Assembly: GCA_039921525.1 (NCBI GenBank)
Contig: JBDSBP010000575.1
Location: 12,808-76,807 of the forward strand
Length of the DNA stretch: 64,000 bases
Direction of reading: 5' to 3'
Origin: JADCRZ01 sp039921525
GTDB taxonomy: Bacteria > Bacteroidota > Bacteroidia > Chitinophagales > Chitinophagaceae
Below the pieces are notes generated by a model. It searched no databases. It was given only the letters and a program-made list of their open reading frames with translations, and had not been told where the DNA came from. Below are positions 7,506 through 16,978 of this stretch, piece after piece. The first letter of the stretch is position 1, and each line of letters opens with the position of its first letter. The position numbers and the translations under genes were made by a program.

Positions 7506-9176
7506 ATGGACAATTATTTTATTGCCGATCAATTTTCTTTGCTTTCTAAAGTGTTGGATATCCACGGTGAAAATTCTTTTAAGTCAAAATCATACTCTAT
7601 CGCGTCTTTTAATATTGAGAAATTACCGGTTCAACTTTCTGAAATTGAAAGAGAAAAAATCTTCTCTTATAAAGGTATCGGCGATACTATCGGCAAAAAG
7701 ATTATTGAAATTTTGGATACCGGTGAGTTGACACAGCTAAAAGAACTTATTTTTAAAACACCCCCCGGAGTGATGGAGATGTTGGTAATAAAAGGTATCG
7801 GTCCCAAAAAAATTTCCACCATATGGAAGGAAATGGAGGTTGAATCGTTGGGTGAATTGTTGTATGCCTGCAATGAAAACCGCTTGCTCTTATATAAAGG
7901 CTTCGGCGAAAAAACGCAGAAGAATGTGCAGGATGCTATTGAATTTTATATGAAGAGCCGGGGTAGTTATTTATATGCAGAAGCAGAAAAATCAGCACTG
8001 GAGATCGACAACAAATTGAAAGAATCTTTTCCCCAATACCTGTCTGAATTAACCGGTGAATTCAAAAGACAATTGGAAATAATTACTATCCTGGAATGGG
8101 TCACCACCATTCCCACAGCAACGCTTAGAGATTTTTTTGAGCCACTGGCATACAGTACGGAAATTGAGGAAGGCGATACGATCATATTCAAAGGCGCAGA
8201 AGGTATAAAACTCAGGTTTAAAACAACCGAGGAGTTATCGTTCTTTACCACCCTGGTGGAAACCAGTTGCAGCGGTGATTTCCTGGAATTCATCCAACAA
8301 AATAAACTATCCGTTGAGCATGGAAAGATTACCTCAGAAGAAGAGGTGTTCAAAACATGGAATCAACCTTATGTTCCGGCCTTTATGCGGGAAAACCCGT
8401 CGATTTTACAACACATGCCCATTCCCTCTGTTATTCAGTCTGGAGATATCAAAAGTATTATTCACTGCCATAGCACCTGGAGCGATGGTAATAGCAGTAT
8501 TGAAGAATTGGCTAAAGCTTGCATTGCATCTAAAATGGAATACCTGGTTATGAGTGATCATAGCAAAAGTGCTTTTTATGCCAACGGTTTGCAGGAAGAT
8601 CGTATAAGGGAACAACAAAAATACATTGATGAATTAAATGCAACCCTAACACCCTTTAAAATTTTCAAAAGTATCGAATGCGATATTCTCAACGACGGGT
8701 CCCTTGATTACCCAGATAATATTCTGTCGACGTTTGACCTTGTGATAGCTTCCGTTCATTCCAATTTAAAAATGACAGAGGAAAAAGCAATGACCCGTTT
8801 ACTCCGGGCTATTGAAAACCCGTACACCACCATCCTGGGACATATGACCGGCAGGCTCCTGTTAAGCAGAAACGGTTATCCGGTTAATCATAAAACAATC
8901 ATTGAAGCTTGTGCGGCCAACAAGGTAGTGATAGAATTGAATGCCCATCCACGCAGGCTTGATATGGATTGGCGCTGGATTGATTATGCTATTGAAAAAG
9001 GAGTATTAATCTCTATAGATCCGGACGCCCACTACATACATGGATTTGGTGATGTAAAGTATGGCGTACTATCGGCCCAGAAGGCCGGGTTAACAAAGGA
9101 AAATAACCTGAGCAGTTTTAGCCTGGAAGCATTTGAAAATTACCTGGCCAGCATTCGAAAAGCAAAGGCTATTTAG
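7506..9176 (+). CDS. PolX-like HhH-PHP protein with a degenerate polymerase motif
   Basis: 556 residues with the layout of bacterial DNA polymerase X: helix-hairpin-helix motifs in the N-terminal third (YKGIGDTIGKK, IKGIGPKKIS, YKGFGEKTQ), a central nucleotidyltransferase-like region, and a C-terminal PHP phosphoesterase domain. PHP metal ligands are all visible: HCHSTWSDG (His320, His322), MSDHS (His352), ECDIL, SVHSN, LGHMTG, ELNAHP and DPDAH. The polymerase signature (normally GS-x-x-R-x6-DxD) reads TGEFKRQLEIITILEW at 183-198, with Ser replaced by Glu and the two catalytic Asp replaced by Ile195 and Glu197. DNA synthesis is therefore unlikely, while the PHP 3'-5' exonuclease/AP-endonuclease activity may remain. 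Probably a DNA-repair nuclease (inference). Confidence 0.85.
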   Translation: MDNYFIADQFSLLSKVLDIHGENSFKSKSYSIASFNIEKLPVQLSEIEREKIFSYKGIGDTIGKKIIEILDTGELTQLKELIFKTPPGVMEMLVIKGIGPKKISTIWKEMEVESLGELLYACNENRLLLYKGFGEKTQKNVQDAIEFYMKSRGSYLYAEAEKSALEIDNKLKESFPQYLSELTGEFKRQLEIITILEWVTTIPTATLRDFFEPLAYSTEIEEGDTIIFKGAEGIKLRFKTTEELSFFTTLVETSCSGDFLEFIQQNKLSVEHGKITSEEEVFKTWNQPYVPAFMRENPSILQHMPIPSVIQSGDIKSIIHCHSTWSDGNSSIEELAKACIASKMEYLVMSDHSKSAFYANGLQEDRIREQQKYIDELNATLTPFKIFKSIECDILNDGSLDYPDNILSTFDLVIASVHSNLKMTEEKAMTRLLRAIENPYTTILGHMTGRLLLSRNGYPVNHKTIIEACAANKVVIELNAHPRRLDMDWRWIDYAIEKGVLISIDPDAHYIHGFGDVKYGVLSAQKAGLTKENNLSSFSLEAFENYLASIRKAKAI

Positions 9177-9271
9177 TATAACGGTGATGCACAATCTAAA
9201 ATGTAAAGCCGCTGGTGGCGGGTAATTGCCGGGATATTACTGCTAATAAAGTGCGGCACACGCAATTTCTG

Positions 9272-12200
9272 CTAGGTTTCATGAACGGTAGATCTCAGTA
9301 TAGGTAACTTAACAAAGAAAGTAGTTCCAATCCCTTCAACTGTTTTGAACCATATGTCTCCTTTTGCCTGTTCAACAATTGTTCTGCTCATTGCCAATCC
9401 TAAACCGGTACCAGAAGACTTGGTTGTAAAATTGGGTATGAATATTTTGGATCGCATGTTGGCCGGGATACCATCGCCGTTATCTGTGATCGCAATGATT
9501 ACCGAATCTGCCTGCACCTCTTCTGTAACTATCACAATGCAGGCATCTCTCTTCTCACAAGCTTCCACAGCATTCTGAAATAAGTTAGTGAAAAGCCTGT
9601 TTAACTGTGTTTTATCTGCTAAAACCAGTATACGTAAGTTGAGAGGTACCCATTTAAATTCAAGATTTTCAGTTGACTCGTACAAAGAAGAAAGAGAATA
9701 CAGCATTTCATTCAGATCGAACACTTCATTCCTGACATGGCCAATATTGGCAAACTGTGAAAAATCAGCAGCTATATTTGAAAGATGATCAATTTGTTCC
9801 ACCAGCGTACGGGCCACATTAGAAGATAGTTCCTTTACGTTTACCGAATCGTTATCAATGGCCTTCTGCAAATATTGTATACTAAGTTTCATGGGTGTTA
9901 ACGGATTCTTTATTTCATGAGCCACTTGCCGGGCCATTTCGCGCCATGCCCCTTCACGCTCACTCTTAGCCAACGCAAGGGCACTTTCTCCCAGTTTAAC
10001 CACCATCTTATTATATTCTTTTACCAATCCGCCAATTTCATCATCACGGTTCCAGGCAATCTCCTCATTAAGTTTTCCAAGATTAATTTCCCGCATTTTA
10101 TGTCCTATCAAAATGAAAGATGACGTAATTCTGTTAGTAATGAATAAAGAAATTACCCCTGCCACCAAAAAAATAAATGCATTCAGGTTAATAATGGTAA
10201 TCAGAAATTTGGATATTTCGCTTTTTAGTTCAGACTGAGAAACAAAAGAAGGTATGTTCAGGTAGGCATATGCAGTACCGTTTGCGTCTCTTATAGGGCT
10301 GTAAATACTCTGGTACTCCACGTCACCCATATGCTCTTCATTAATATACTGCACCATTTCTTTATTGTTCATGTAATAAAATGCCTGGGGGTTCATTTTT
10401 TCGCTCAGAATTCCTTTAGTGTATATGATCGGGTTAGATGATACTTCGAGGGTTCCCTGGAGATCGTATAAATTGATATCTTCCCCATGTATCTGCGCTA
10501 CATCAATCAAAAGCTTTTCAAGTTTCTCATTAAAACCGGTTTCATACAACCTTATCCGGTCACTGAATACCTCTTTGTCCTGAATTTTAGTTTGAATGTC
10601 ATTGGACATTATCTGTATTGCTTTACTCAAACGCTCCTGGTTATTTCTCTTATACCGGTTTTTGAAGAAAACGATTGTAGCTATCCCGATCACAAAAAAT
10701 GAAACGAGGCTTATGAATATAATGGTGCCGTGTATCTGTGAACGGATATTTAATTGCCAGTATTGCTTTATAATATTCCATCTCATTCGTGATTGAATAA
10801 ATAACAGAATAATTCGGAAAGCGCTTACCAATATTAAAAAAGTTGTAAAGATCCAGGCAAACAATGTAATAGCCTCAATGATGTAATTATCTTCCTTTGC
10901 AAAAATAACCACTTTGTCCTTCCCGCTTTTATACCATAACTCATCATATCCATTCTTTTTTACCCGCGTAAATTCTTTTGAGGGAATATCGCCTGGATTG
11001 AGATGCGTTGGAAACATGTAATTATTATAATATTCAAATAATTTGAAATCATTATATATCGCATAGGAATAAATGGGCGAATACTCCATTGACAAATCGT
11101 TTGTTTGCCTGAAAAGTTCCGGAACCAACGCATCATTTTTATATCGTTTAGGATCGGAAAGGATGAAAAAATAACCAACAGTGTGATTAGCCGTATCTTT
11201 TACCGTTTTCTTAGAGATGTAGGAATACCTATCAAAAGCCTTTTCAAAATAGCGTACATCGGTAACAGATGTTGGTTTTCCCTGGATCTGGAAAATGGTA
11301 TTAAGGGTATCATAAGAAACGGATTCACTATTATACAATGGAAATTCCGCCTGGTCAAATGTATATATTTTAGTGTCGAACTTATTGAGATAAGGGGTAA
11401 AATTTTTATTAGAAAGACTATCTTTAAGATATGTATTAGCTGTAGGGATTTTAAACCTGTCGAAGTTTGCGTATAAAAAATCATTGTCAAAATACATTAA
11501 GGCAATGCTTAGCATGTGCTCCCTGGAAGGGTCAGCCCTGTTTGATAACTTTTCGGCTACCGTTATTCGTCGCTGCAATTCAATTTTCTGATTTTCATAA
11601 ATTATAATGATTGAGATTGATACTGAATAAACGAATAACCATAACAATACAATGGATATGTTCAGCTTGTAATAAAAACCAGATAATACCTTTTGTTGCA
11701 TCAACCATACATACACCAATAGCCAGATCAGAGTATACAGGTTCAACTCAGTATTTTGAGATTTGTTAAGGATGGTAACGATAGCCAATCCTATAATTGC
11801 GATCAGGAAGTAAAGCGTGTATTTGTTATCCTCCATGAGCGTATTCAAAAACTCCAATATCATCTTGGAAAGGAAAAAATAAGCAAAAGAAATATTAGCC
11901 AATACTAAAAAGCCTACGAAACTGTATATATCAAGGCTGAAGAAATTGGTTACATTAAAAGGTATTTTTGAATCAGCTACCAGGCTTTGAATGATATTTG
12001 CCCCTAAAAATGTAGCACTTACCAGTAGCAACGCCGAGCCTGTAAACGCAGGCCAATTCCAGTATGTTTTTTTTAAGGAAACAAAAGATATTTTATTCGT
12101 TAAATGCCTCACAAATAAAATGATCCAGCAAAATAAGAAAGAATTGATAAGCAAGTCGCCCAACGAATTCAGCACATAACCTGAACTGTATATGGTAACA

Positions 12201-13045
12201 TCGAACAATTTGAATTGATGAAGGTTAAGTACACCGGGAAAAAGATAGCTGAGTGTTCGCAGTAAAATTATAATACAAAACAAAAAAACAAATCCCTTCA
12301 GGTAACTAAATCTGGTAGCGATATATAAGGCCAGGTTATTAATAAAGAGTAGAATAAAAACAATTCCTACCAGTGCTAACGTTAAAGAGACCCAGTTTGC
12401 ATTGTGGTGCTTAAATAACAGTTTAGGATGCACATAAAATAAGATATTTCCATAGGAGCTTTTAACAGAATAATCTCCTTTCTGCTGCGAAATCATTATC
12501 CTGTCTTCTGCCTGCTCATGATCCACAAATTCTTTTCTTAGGCCGGTAGCATTTTCAATGGCGTACTGTTTATGAATGGGAATAAGAGCGATCACCACCA
12601 GTTTTTTTTCATTTCCCAAATCAATATGCCTGTAAACATACTCGTACTGCCCGCTGGATAAGGTTATAAAATCATTCCTTTTATACCCTTTTAAAATTTC
12701 TGAAGTTGGTACGACAAACTGGTTATTCCAGAATTTTAAAGTAATCAACCCATATACATCCGCTTCGTATATGAACACGCCATATGGCTTATCAATTATT
12801 TTTTTAAGTTCAATTTGCGTATAATCACGATTGGATAATCTTTGAAGGAGGGAAGTTTGTTTTATTAGTGATTCGAAATCTTTTTCCTGTTCGCGTACAT
12901 AGCGCTCGATGGAGTTTTTAAGAAAACGCGTTGAGTTAAAAGTAGCCCAGTAATTATGAATGATAAATGCAATAGTAAACAGCCAGACAGCCGTTAAAAT
13001 TAAATACGCATTTTCGCGCACTACATAATATATGAATTTTTTCAA
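9272..13045 (-). CDS. Giant multi-span NtrY-like sensor histidine kinase
   Basis: 1257-residue inner-membrane kinase. The N-terminal ~800 residues alternate transmembrane runs (first at about 10-32, then a block of several from about 230 to 480) with periplasmic-looking loops, followed by another membrane segment near residue 760 and 800, and a last one before a HAMP segment (ITNRITSSFILIGHKMREINLGKLN). The HisKA box is AREMARQVAHEIKNPLTP with phospho-acceptor His1043; the ATPase N and G boxes are NLFQNAVEACEK, DNGDGIPANM and GTGLGLAMS. The catalytic core resembles NtrY. The partner regulator is not adjacent. Its start lies 5 bp after the mazG stop, so the two are translated from one message. 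The signal sensed is unknown. Confidence 0.88.
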   Translation of the reverse strand: MKKFIYYVVRENAYLILTAVWLFTIAFIIHNYWATFNSTRFLKNSIERYVREQEKDFESLIKQTSLLQRLSNRDYTQIELKKIIDKPYGVFIYEADVYGLITLKFWNNQFVVPTSEILKGYKRNDFITLSSGQYEYVYRHIDLGNEKKLVVIALIPIHKQYAIENATGLRKEFVDHEQAEDRIMISQQKGDYSVKSSYGNILFYVHPKLLFKHHNANWVSLTLALVGIVFILLFINNLALYIATRFSYLKGFVFLFCIIILLRTLSYLFPGVLNLHQFKLFDVTIYSSGYVLNSLGDLLINSFLFCWIILFVRHLTNKISFVSLKKTYWNWPAFTGSALLLVSATFLGANIIQSLVADSKIPFNVTNFFSLDIYSFVGFLVLANISFAYFFLSKMILEFLNTLMEDNKYTLYFLIAIIGLAIVTILNKSQNTELNLYTLIWLLVYVWLMQQKVLSGFYYKLNISIVLLWLFVYSVSISIIIIYENQKIELQRRITVAEKLSNRADPSREHMLSIALMYFDNDFLYANFDRFKIPTANTYLKDSLSNKNFTPYLNKFDTKIYTFDQAEFPLYNSESVSYDTLNTIFQIQGKPTSVTDVRYFEKAFDRYSYISKKTVKDTANHTVGYFFILSDPKRYKNDALVPELFRQTNDLSMEYSPIYSYAIYNDFKLFEYYNNYMFPTHLNPGDIPSKEFTRVKKNGYDELWYKSGKDKVVIFAKEDNYIIEAITLFAWIFTTFLILVSAFRIILLFIQSRMRWNIIKQYWQLNIRSQIHGTIIFISLVSFFVIGIATIVFFKNRYKRNNQERLSKAIQIMSNDIQTKIQDKEVFSDRIRLYETGFNEKLEKLLIDVAQIHGEDINLYDLQGTLEVSSNPIIYTKGILSEKMNPQAFYYMNNKEMVQYINEEHMGDVEYQSIYSPIRDANGTAYAYLNIPSFVSQSELKSEISKFLITIINLNAFIFLVAGVISLFITNRITSSFILIGHKMREINLGKLNEEIAWNRDDEIGGLVKEYNKMVVKLGESALALAKSEREGAWREMARQVAHEIKNPLTPMKLSIQYLQKAIDNDSVNVKELSSNVARTLVEQIDHLSNIAADFSQFANIGHVRNEVFDLNEMLYSLSSLYESTENLEFKWVPLNLRILVLADKTQLNRLFTNLFQNAVEACEKRDACIVIVTEEVQADSVIIAITDNGDGIPANMRSKIFIPNFTTKSSGTGLGLAMSRTIVEQAKGDIWFKTVEGIGTTFFVKLPILRSTVHET

Positions 13046-13050
13046 TGATT

Positions 13051-13821
13051 TTATTTTTCCACTTTAACGGAGTTCCAGAGTTCATCCATTTCTGTAAGAG
13101 TCATTTCGTGTAAAGATCTGCCGTTTGATTTGGCGATTTGTTCCATCCGGCTAAAACGATATATAAACTTTTTGTTGGTCTTTTCCAGGGCATTTTCAGC
13201 ATCTATTTGCAAAAACCGTGCATAATTTATCAGAGAAAAAACCAGGTCGCCAAACTCCTCCTCCATTTTCTCAGGTTCTTTAATATCAACAGCTTCCTTT
13301 AATTCATGCATTTCTTCTTCTACTTTTTCCCAAACCTGTTCCCTGCTTTCCCATTCAAAACCAACCTGCTTTGCTTTTTCCTGCAAACGCATGGCTTTAA
13401 TAGTTGCCGGTAAAGATTTAGGCACACCACTAATTACAGAGTTTTTACCTTCCTTTAATTTTAACTGCTCCCAATTGCGTTTTACTTCTTCCTCATCGGC
13501 AACGATCACGTCGCTGTAAATATGGGGATGACGAAATATCAGTTTGGCGGCTACGCCGTCGATCACTTCCTGCAAACTAAATTCAGATTGTTCTGCTCCT
13601 ATTTTTGCATAAAAAAGAACATGCAACAGCAGGTCTCCTAATTCTTCTTTTATGCCCTTCCAATCGTCCATCGTTATAGAATCTGCCAGTTCATACGTTT
13701 CCTCAATCGTTAACTGACGAAGCGTTTGAATGGTTTGCTTTTTATCCCAGGGACACTTCTCACGGAGATCATCCATTATTTCAACCAGTTTCATAAAAGA
13801 TTCAGCCACTGCGTTTATCAT
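13051..13821 (-). CDS. mazG: Nucleoside triphosphate pyrophosphohydrolase MazG
   Basis: Hydrolyses NTPs/dNTPs to monophosphate and pyrophosphate, thought to clear aberrant nucleotides. 256 residues, near the E. coli MazG length, with two MazG repeats: the catalytic Glu/Asp motif of the first is LTIEETYELADSI then EELGDLLLHVLF, and the second is KVEEEMHELKEAV then EEFGDLVFSLINYARF. CPWDKKQT near residue 22 is the family N-terminal signature. It lies directly upstream of the large histidine kinase (5-bp gap), likely one operon. The ATG at 13819-13821 (complement) is the first in frame. Confidence 0.93.
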   Translation of the reverse strand: MINAVAESFMKLVEIMDDLREKCPWDKKQTIQTLRQLTIEETYELADSITMDDWKGIKEELGDLLLHVLFYAKIGAEQSEFSLQEVIDGVAAKLIFRHPHIYSDVIVADEEEVKRNWEQLKLKEGKNSVISGVPKSLPATIKAMRLQEKAKQVGFEWESREQVWEKVEEEMHELKEAVDIKEPEKMEEEFGDLVFSLINYARFLQIDAENALEKTNKKFIYRFSRMEQIAKSNGRSLHEMTLTEMDELWNSVKVEK

Positions 13822-14007
13822 AGCTTAAAAATAATTGGAAAGTAATATTGTATATATTCATTAATAATCTCGAAAATTATTCTTTAAATGAAATGCCTTT
13901 TGAGGCAAAGTATTCAAGAGTTTGAAAATTTACTTTCAAATGGTGTAATATCGCATAAAAAATGAGGCGTTTTTTCTTTTTCTTTTATTGTAGCAGCCTC
14001 AAAACAA

Positions 14008-14015
14008 TATTTTTG
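14008..14015 (+). promoter_or_regulatory. Putative promoter of the secreted YD-type protein
   Basis: TATTTTTG (TAnnTTTG) with a TTG 17 bp upstream (13988-13990), the best -33/-7 pair in the window, 70 bp before the start codon at 14086. Confidence 0.5.
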
Positions 14016-14085
14016 CTGAAAAATAACAAGAATTTAGTAGCCATTACATATAAGTAATTGGCTCGTATTTCGTTGATAACAATAT

Positions 14086-14955
14086 ATGAAAAAGCGGGAT
14101 CATAAACATACTCTAAAGACCATCGTGGCAATTCTTCTGCTGGTAATCATCTCTTCGCCGGCAATTTCACAATTCTATTACAAAGATCTTGTTACGGTTC
14201 AACAAACCAATGAAACATTCCGGCTTTATAAGAGCAATAAGATTAATAAAGTAACACTAAACAGTTTCCAGGGTAACGTGCCGGTTACAGAGGGATTTAT
14301 CTGTGAACAAAAGGTTAACCTGCTTAAGAACGAAGTGATTACGTATACCAACACCCTCGACCTGGGTGAATCTTATTTTACCGCTGTGTACCAAACACAG
14401 GGATTATTAATCAAAACAATTGACAGTTCCCAGGAAGCAATTAGTTATTCCAGCTATCAATACGATGCCGACAGCCGGTTGATCGCTATACATCATAGCA
14501 CACGGGCTGCCGATAGCAGTTCTCGTTTTACAGAATCTCACTATTGGCAATATGCAGCATCCGGCAAGCCGCAGAAAATGGTACGCATAAGGAACAACAA
14601 AGACTCAACCCATGTAAATTTTGTAACAGATGATAAAGGAAATGTTACGGAGGAAGAGATCGTTGGCAAAACTGCTGTAAACCAAAAGATCTATTACTAC
14701 TATGATGAAAAAAATCGTATTACCGATGTAGTTCAATACCGGCAAAAAGCGAAACGTTTGCTGCCCGATTATATGTTTGAATACGAAGAAACCGGTGAAC
14801 TATCCACGATGACCATTGTACCGGAAGGAAGTTCTGACTACCAGAAATATTATTACAAATACGATGAAAACGGTTTGAAAGTTATTGAGTTCTGCTACAA
14901 TAAAAGAAATGAACTGATGGGAAAAGTGCAATACAGTTACTCGACGGGAAAATAA
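14086..14955 (+). CDS. Secreted hypothetical protein with YD/RHS-like beta repeats
   Basis: 289 residues. The N-terminus is basic (MKKRDHKH) then hydrophobic (IVAILLLVIISSPAIS), a likely signal peptide ending near residue 28, so export is expected. The rest is rich in Tyr and Asp/Asn with repeated strand-turn units such as YQYDADSRLIAIHH, YYYYDEKNRITDVVQY, FEYEETGELSTM and YYKYDENGLKVIEF, which resemble the YD repeats of RHS and teneurin-like proteins. No catalytic motif is visible. The gene stands alone between the mazG operon (divergent) and the signalling island. Function unknown; a periplasmic or surface beta-rich protein is the most that can be said. Confidence 0.7.
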   Translation: MKKRDHKHTLKTIVAILLLVIISSPAISQFYYKDLVTVQQTNETFRLYKSNKINKVTLNSFQGNVPVTEGFICEQKVNLLKNEVITYTNTLDLGESYFTAVYQTQGLLIKTIDSSQEAISYSSYQYDADSRLIAIHHSTRAADSSSRFTESHYWQYAASGKPQKMVRIRNNKDSTHVNFVTDDKGNVTEEEIVGKTAVNQKIYYYYDEKNRITDVVQYRQKAKRLLPDYMFEYEETGELSTMTIVPEGSSDYQKYYYKYDENGLKVIEFCYNKRNELMGKVQYSYSTGK

Positions 14956-15074
14956 GAATATGGGATACGGCTCTGTGATTTGAGACGCCGGCTTCCGAAT
15001 TGCGACACGCAGGCCAGGTTTTGACCTGATTTATAAAATGATATAATTCGATCATTAATCATTTTCAAATATCA

Positions 15075-15229
15075 ATGATCGATTGGTAAACGGTCGCATA
15101 AAAACCTATATGGTTTTTGTTTTTAGAGCCGGCACTCCGGGTTCATACCGTATAGGTTTAAACAGGGTCAACCCAAAAAATACAATTTTTTGGGTTGACT
15201 TCCGAAGTCTTGCAAACTTCTAAAGTCGA
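15075..15229 (+). repeat. Dispersed ~155-bp intergenic repeat, copy 1
   Basis: This block matches, imperfectly, the reverse complement of 38057-38210. Shared landmarks in order are ATGATC, TCGCATAAAAACCTATA, a second inverted AACC...GGTTT segment, GGGTTGACTTCCGAAGTC and AAAGTC. It contains nested palindromes (CCCAAAAAATACAATTTTTTGGG at 15173-15194 is one) and no ORF. It occupies most of the 468-bp gap 14956-15423; the rest shows nothing recognisable. Confidence 0.75.
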
Positions 15230-15423
15230 TGTTTTCTCATAAAAACAGGAAAGAACAACGGCTCACCCTTAAAACCTGCATATACATCAAATTCCTACTA
15301 CTTTATTTAATTAATGTCAAAAACCATTTGAGGTTAATAATTGAATTTAGCCTCTTAAATTTAAGTTGGCCGGTTTAAGGAGGTTTTCTTAACCGATTAG
15401 CAGTTAGTTTCAAAAAGGATACT

Positions 15424-16212
15424 ATGCAGACCCAAAAAGAAATAATATTACTTATCGTAGCAACAACCTTTCTTCTTTTTATTCTCCTGAGTTTTATTGT
15501 AACAATGCTCTTCCTTAATAAGAATCAACAAAATGGGTTTCTTAAAGAAGTGGAATTGATAAAATCGAATTTTGAGAAAGAACTTCTTAAAACTCAACTT
15601 GAGATACAGGAAGAAACATTTCAGCATATCTCACTGGAATTGCATGATAATGTGGGTCATTTTCTTTCCCTGGCTAAATTGCATCTAACCACACTTAGGA
15701 TACCGATACATGAAGAATTGACTAAAAAAATGGATGCTGCCGCTTTATTGATTGCTTATTCATTAGATGAAATCCGCAATATTTCTAAAAGTTTGAATCC
15801 AGAGAATATCAAAAGTAATGGACTTATTAAAACGGTGGAGCAACAAATTGAGCAACTTCAAAAATCAGGTCAGTTTACGATAAATTTTACACTTTCAGGA
15901 AAAACCTGTTATCTCGAAGACCAAAAAGAAATTGTTCTTTTTCGGATCTTACAGGAGTCTCTTAATAATATAGTGAGGCATTCGAAGGCCAATCTGATCC
16001 ATATAAAACTACACTATGATGAGCAAAAATTGCTCTTGTCTATTCATGATAATGGGATTGGATTTAATATCGACCATTTATATCGAAATGAAAAACACAA
16101 TTCGTCGGGTTTAAAAAACATAATTAAAAGAAGTTCCCTTTTAAACGCCACACATGAAATTTTGAGCATACCTGGCGAGGGCACCACCATTAAAATTATT
16201 ACGCCTTATTAA
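15424..16212 (+). CDS. HisKA_3-type sensor histidine kinase
   Basis: 262-residue NarX/LiaS-class kinase. One transmembrane helix (about 8-31) is followed by a coiled segment and the dimerisation/phospho-acceptor box SLELHDNVGHFLS, with His74 as likely phospho site. The ATPase part shows the N box ILQESLNNIVRHSKAN, the G box SIHDNGIGFN and SSGLKNI. There is no periplasmic sensor domain, so it senses in the membrane, in the cytoplasm, or through a partner. Its stop is 9 bp before the response regulator start at 16222, so the two form a cognate pair. Confidence 0.9.
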   Translation: MQTQKEIILLIVATTFLLFILLSFIVTMLFLNKNQQNGFLKEVELIKSNFEKELLKTQLEIQEETFQHISLELHDNVGHFLSLAKLHLTTLRIPIHEELTKKMDAAALLIAYSLDEIRNISKSLNPENIKSNGLIKTVEQQIEQLQKSGQFTINFTLSGKTCYLEDQKEIVLFRILQESLNNIVRHSKANLIHIKLHYDEQKLLLSIHDNGIGFNIDHLYRNEKHNSSGLKNIIKRSSLLNATHEILSIPGEGTTIKIITPY

Positions 16213-16221
16213 GCAAGGAAT

Positions 16222-16881
16222 ATGATTGAAAAATCTAAAATAAAGATAGCCTTGGTTGATGATCATATCCTGCTGCGAGATGCATTGGCTGGCGTCATCA
16301 GCAGTTTTGAGCATTGTAAAGTTGTTGCAGGTGCCGATAACGGCAAAGACTTTATTGAACAACTAAAAAATATCTGTTTGCCTGATTTAATTGTATTGGA
16401 TATAAATATGCCGGTAATGGATGGGTACGAAACAGCCAAATGGATTAAGGATAATCATCCTGAAATGAATATTATTATACTAACGATGTTCGATTCTGAA
16501 ATTGCCTTGATTCGTTTGCTTCAATGCGGTGTGAAAGCATTTTTAAAAAAAGATACCCACCCGAAAGAGTTGGAGTTTGCCATTGAATCTGTATTCGAAA
16601 CCGGCTATTATTATTCGCAGAATTCATCCGGTAAATTGGCAAATGTATTTAGAAATCCCAGCCGGAACTTTACTACGCATCCAGTGACACTAACGGAAAA
16701 TGAAATAACTTTTTTGAAATTTTCATGTTCTGAAATGACTTATAAAGAAATCGCCAAATATATGTATATCAGTCCACGCACCGTTGATAATTACAGGGAT
16801 TCATTATTCGATAAACTACAAGTTAAAAGCCGGGTGGGCCTTGCTATGTATGCGATTAAAAATGGAATAGTGAACTTTTAA
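16222..16881 (+). CDS. NarL/LuxR-family response regulator
   Basis: 219 residues: receiver domain with acidic pocket LVDDH (about 11-15), phospho-acceptor Asp60 in IVLDINMP, and a conserved switch Thr in ILTMFDS, followed by a LuxR-type helix-turn-helix (KEIAKYMYISPRTVDNYRDSL, about 175-195). Expected to bind DNA as a dimer when phosphorylated by the kinase 9 bp upstream. Targets unknown. The stop is followed within 3 bp by an AATTACG heptad array. Confidence 0.92.
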   Translation: MIEKSKIKIALVDDHILLRDALAGVISSFEHCKVVAGADNGKDFIEQLKNICLPDLIVLDINMPVMDGYETAKWIKDNHPEMNIIILTMFDSEIALIRLLQCGVKAFLKKDTHPKELEFAIESVFETGYYYSQNSSGKLANVFRNPSRNFTTHPVTLTENEITFLKFSCSEMTYKEIAKYMYISPRTVDNYRDSLFDKLQVKSRVGLAMYAIKNGIVNF

Positions 16882-16883
16882 TA

Positions 16884-16918
16884 AATTACGAATTATTAAT
16901 TACGAATTACGAATTGAA
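16884..16918. repeat. Heptad tandem array, unit AATTACG
   Basis: AATTACG, AATTATT, AATTACG, AATTACG, AATTGAA in perfect 7-bp register, starting 3 bp after the stop of the regulator at 16222-16881. Confidence 0.75.
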
Positions 16919-16957
16919 GGAATCCATTCTTATTCCGGCGAAGCCGATGGTTCTAAC

Positions 16958-16978
16958 CTGATAGCTGACAGCTAATCA
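16958..16978. repeat. Short heptad array, unit CTGATAG
   Basis: CTGATAG, CTGACAG, CTAATCA. The last unit contains the stop codon of the minus-strand regulator (TAG, complement of 16972-16974). Same family as the right arms of elements E1-E4. Confidence 0.65.

Noticed and set aside
7967..8353. 128-codon minus frame within the PolX-like gene
   Set aside because: Shadow of a well-supported coding region.
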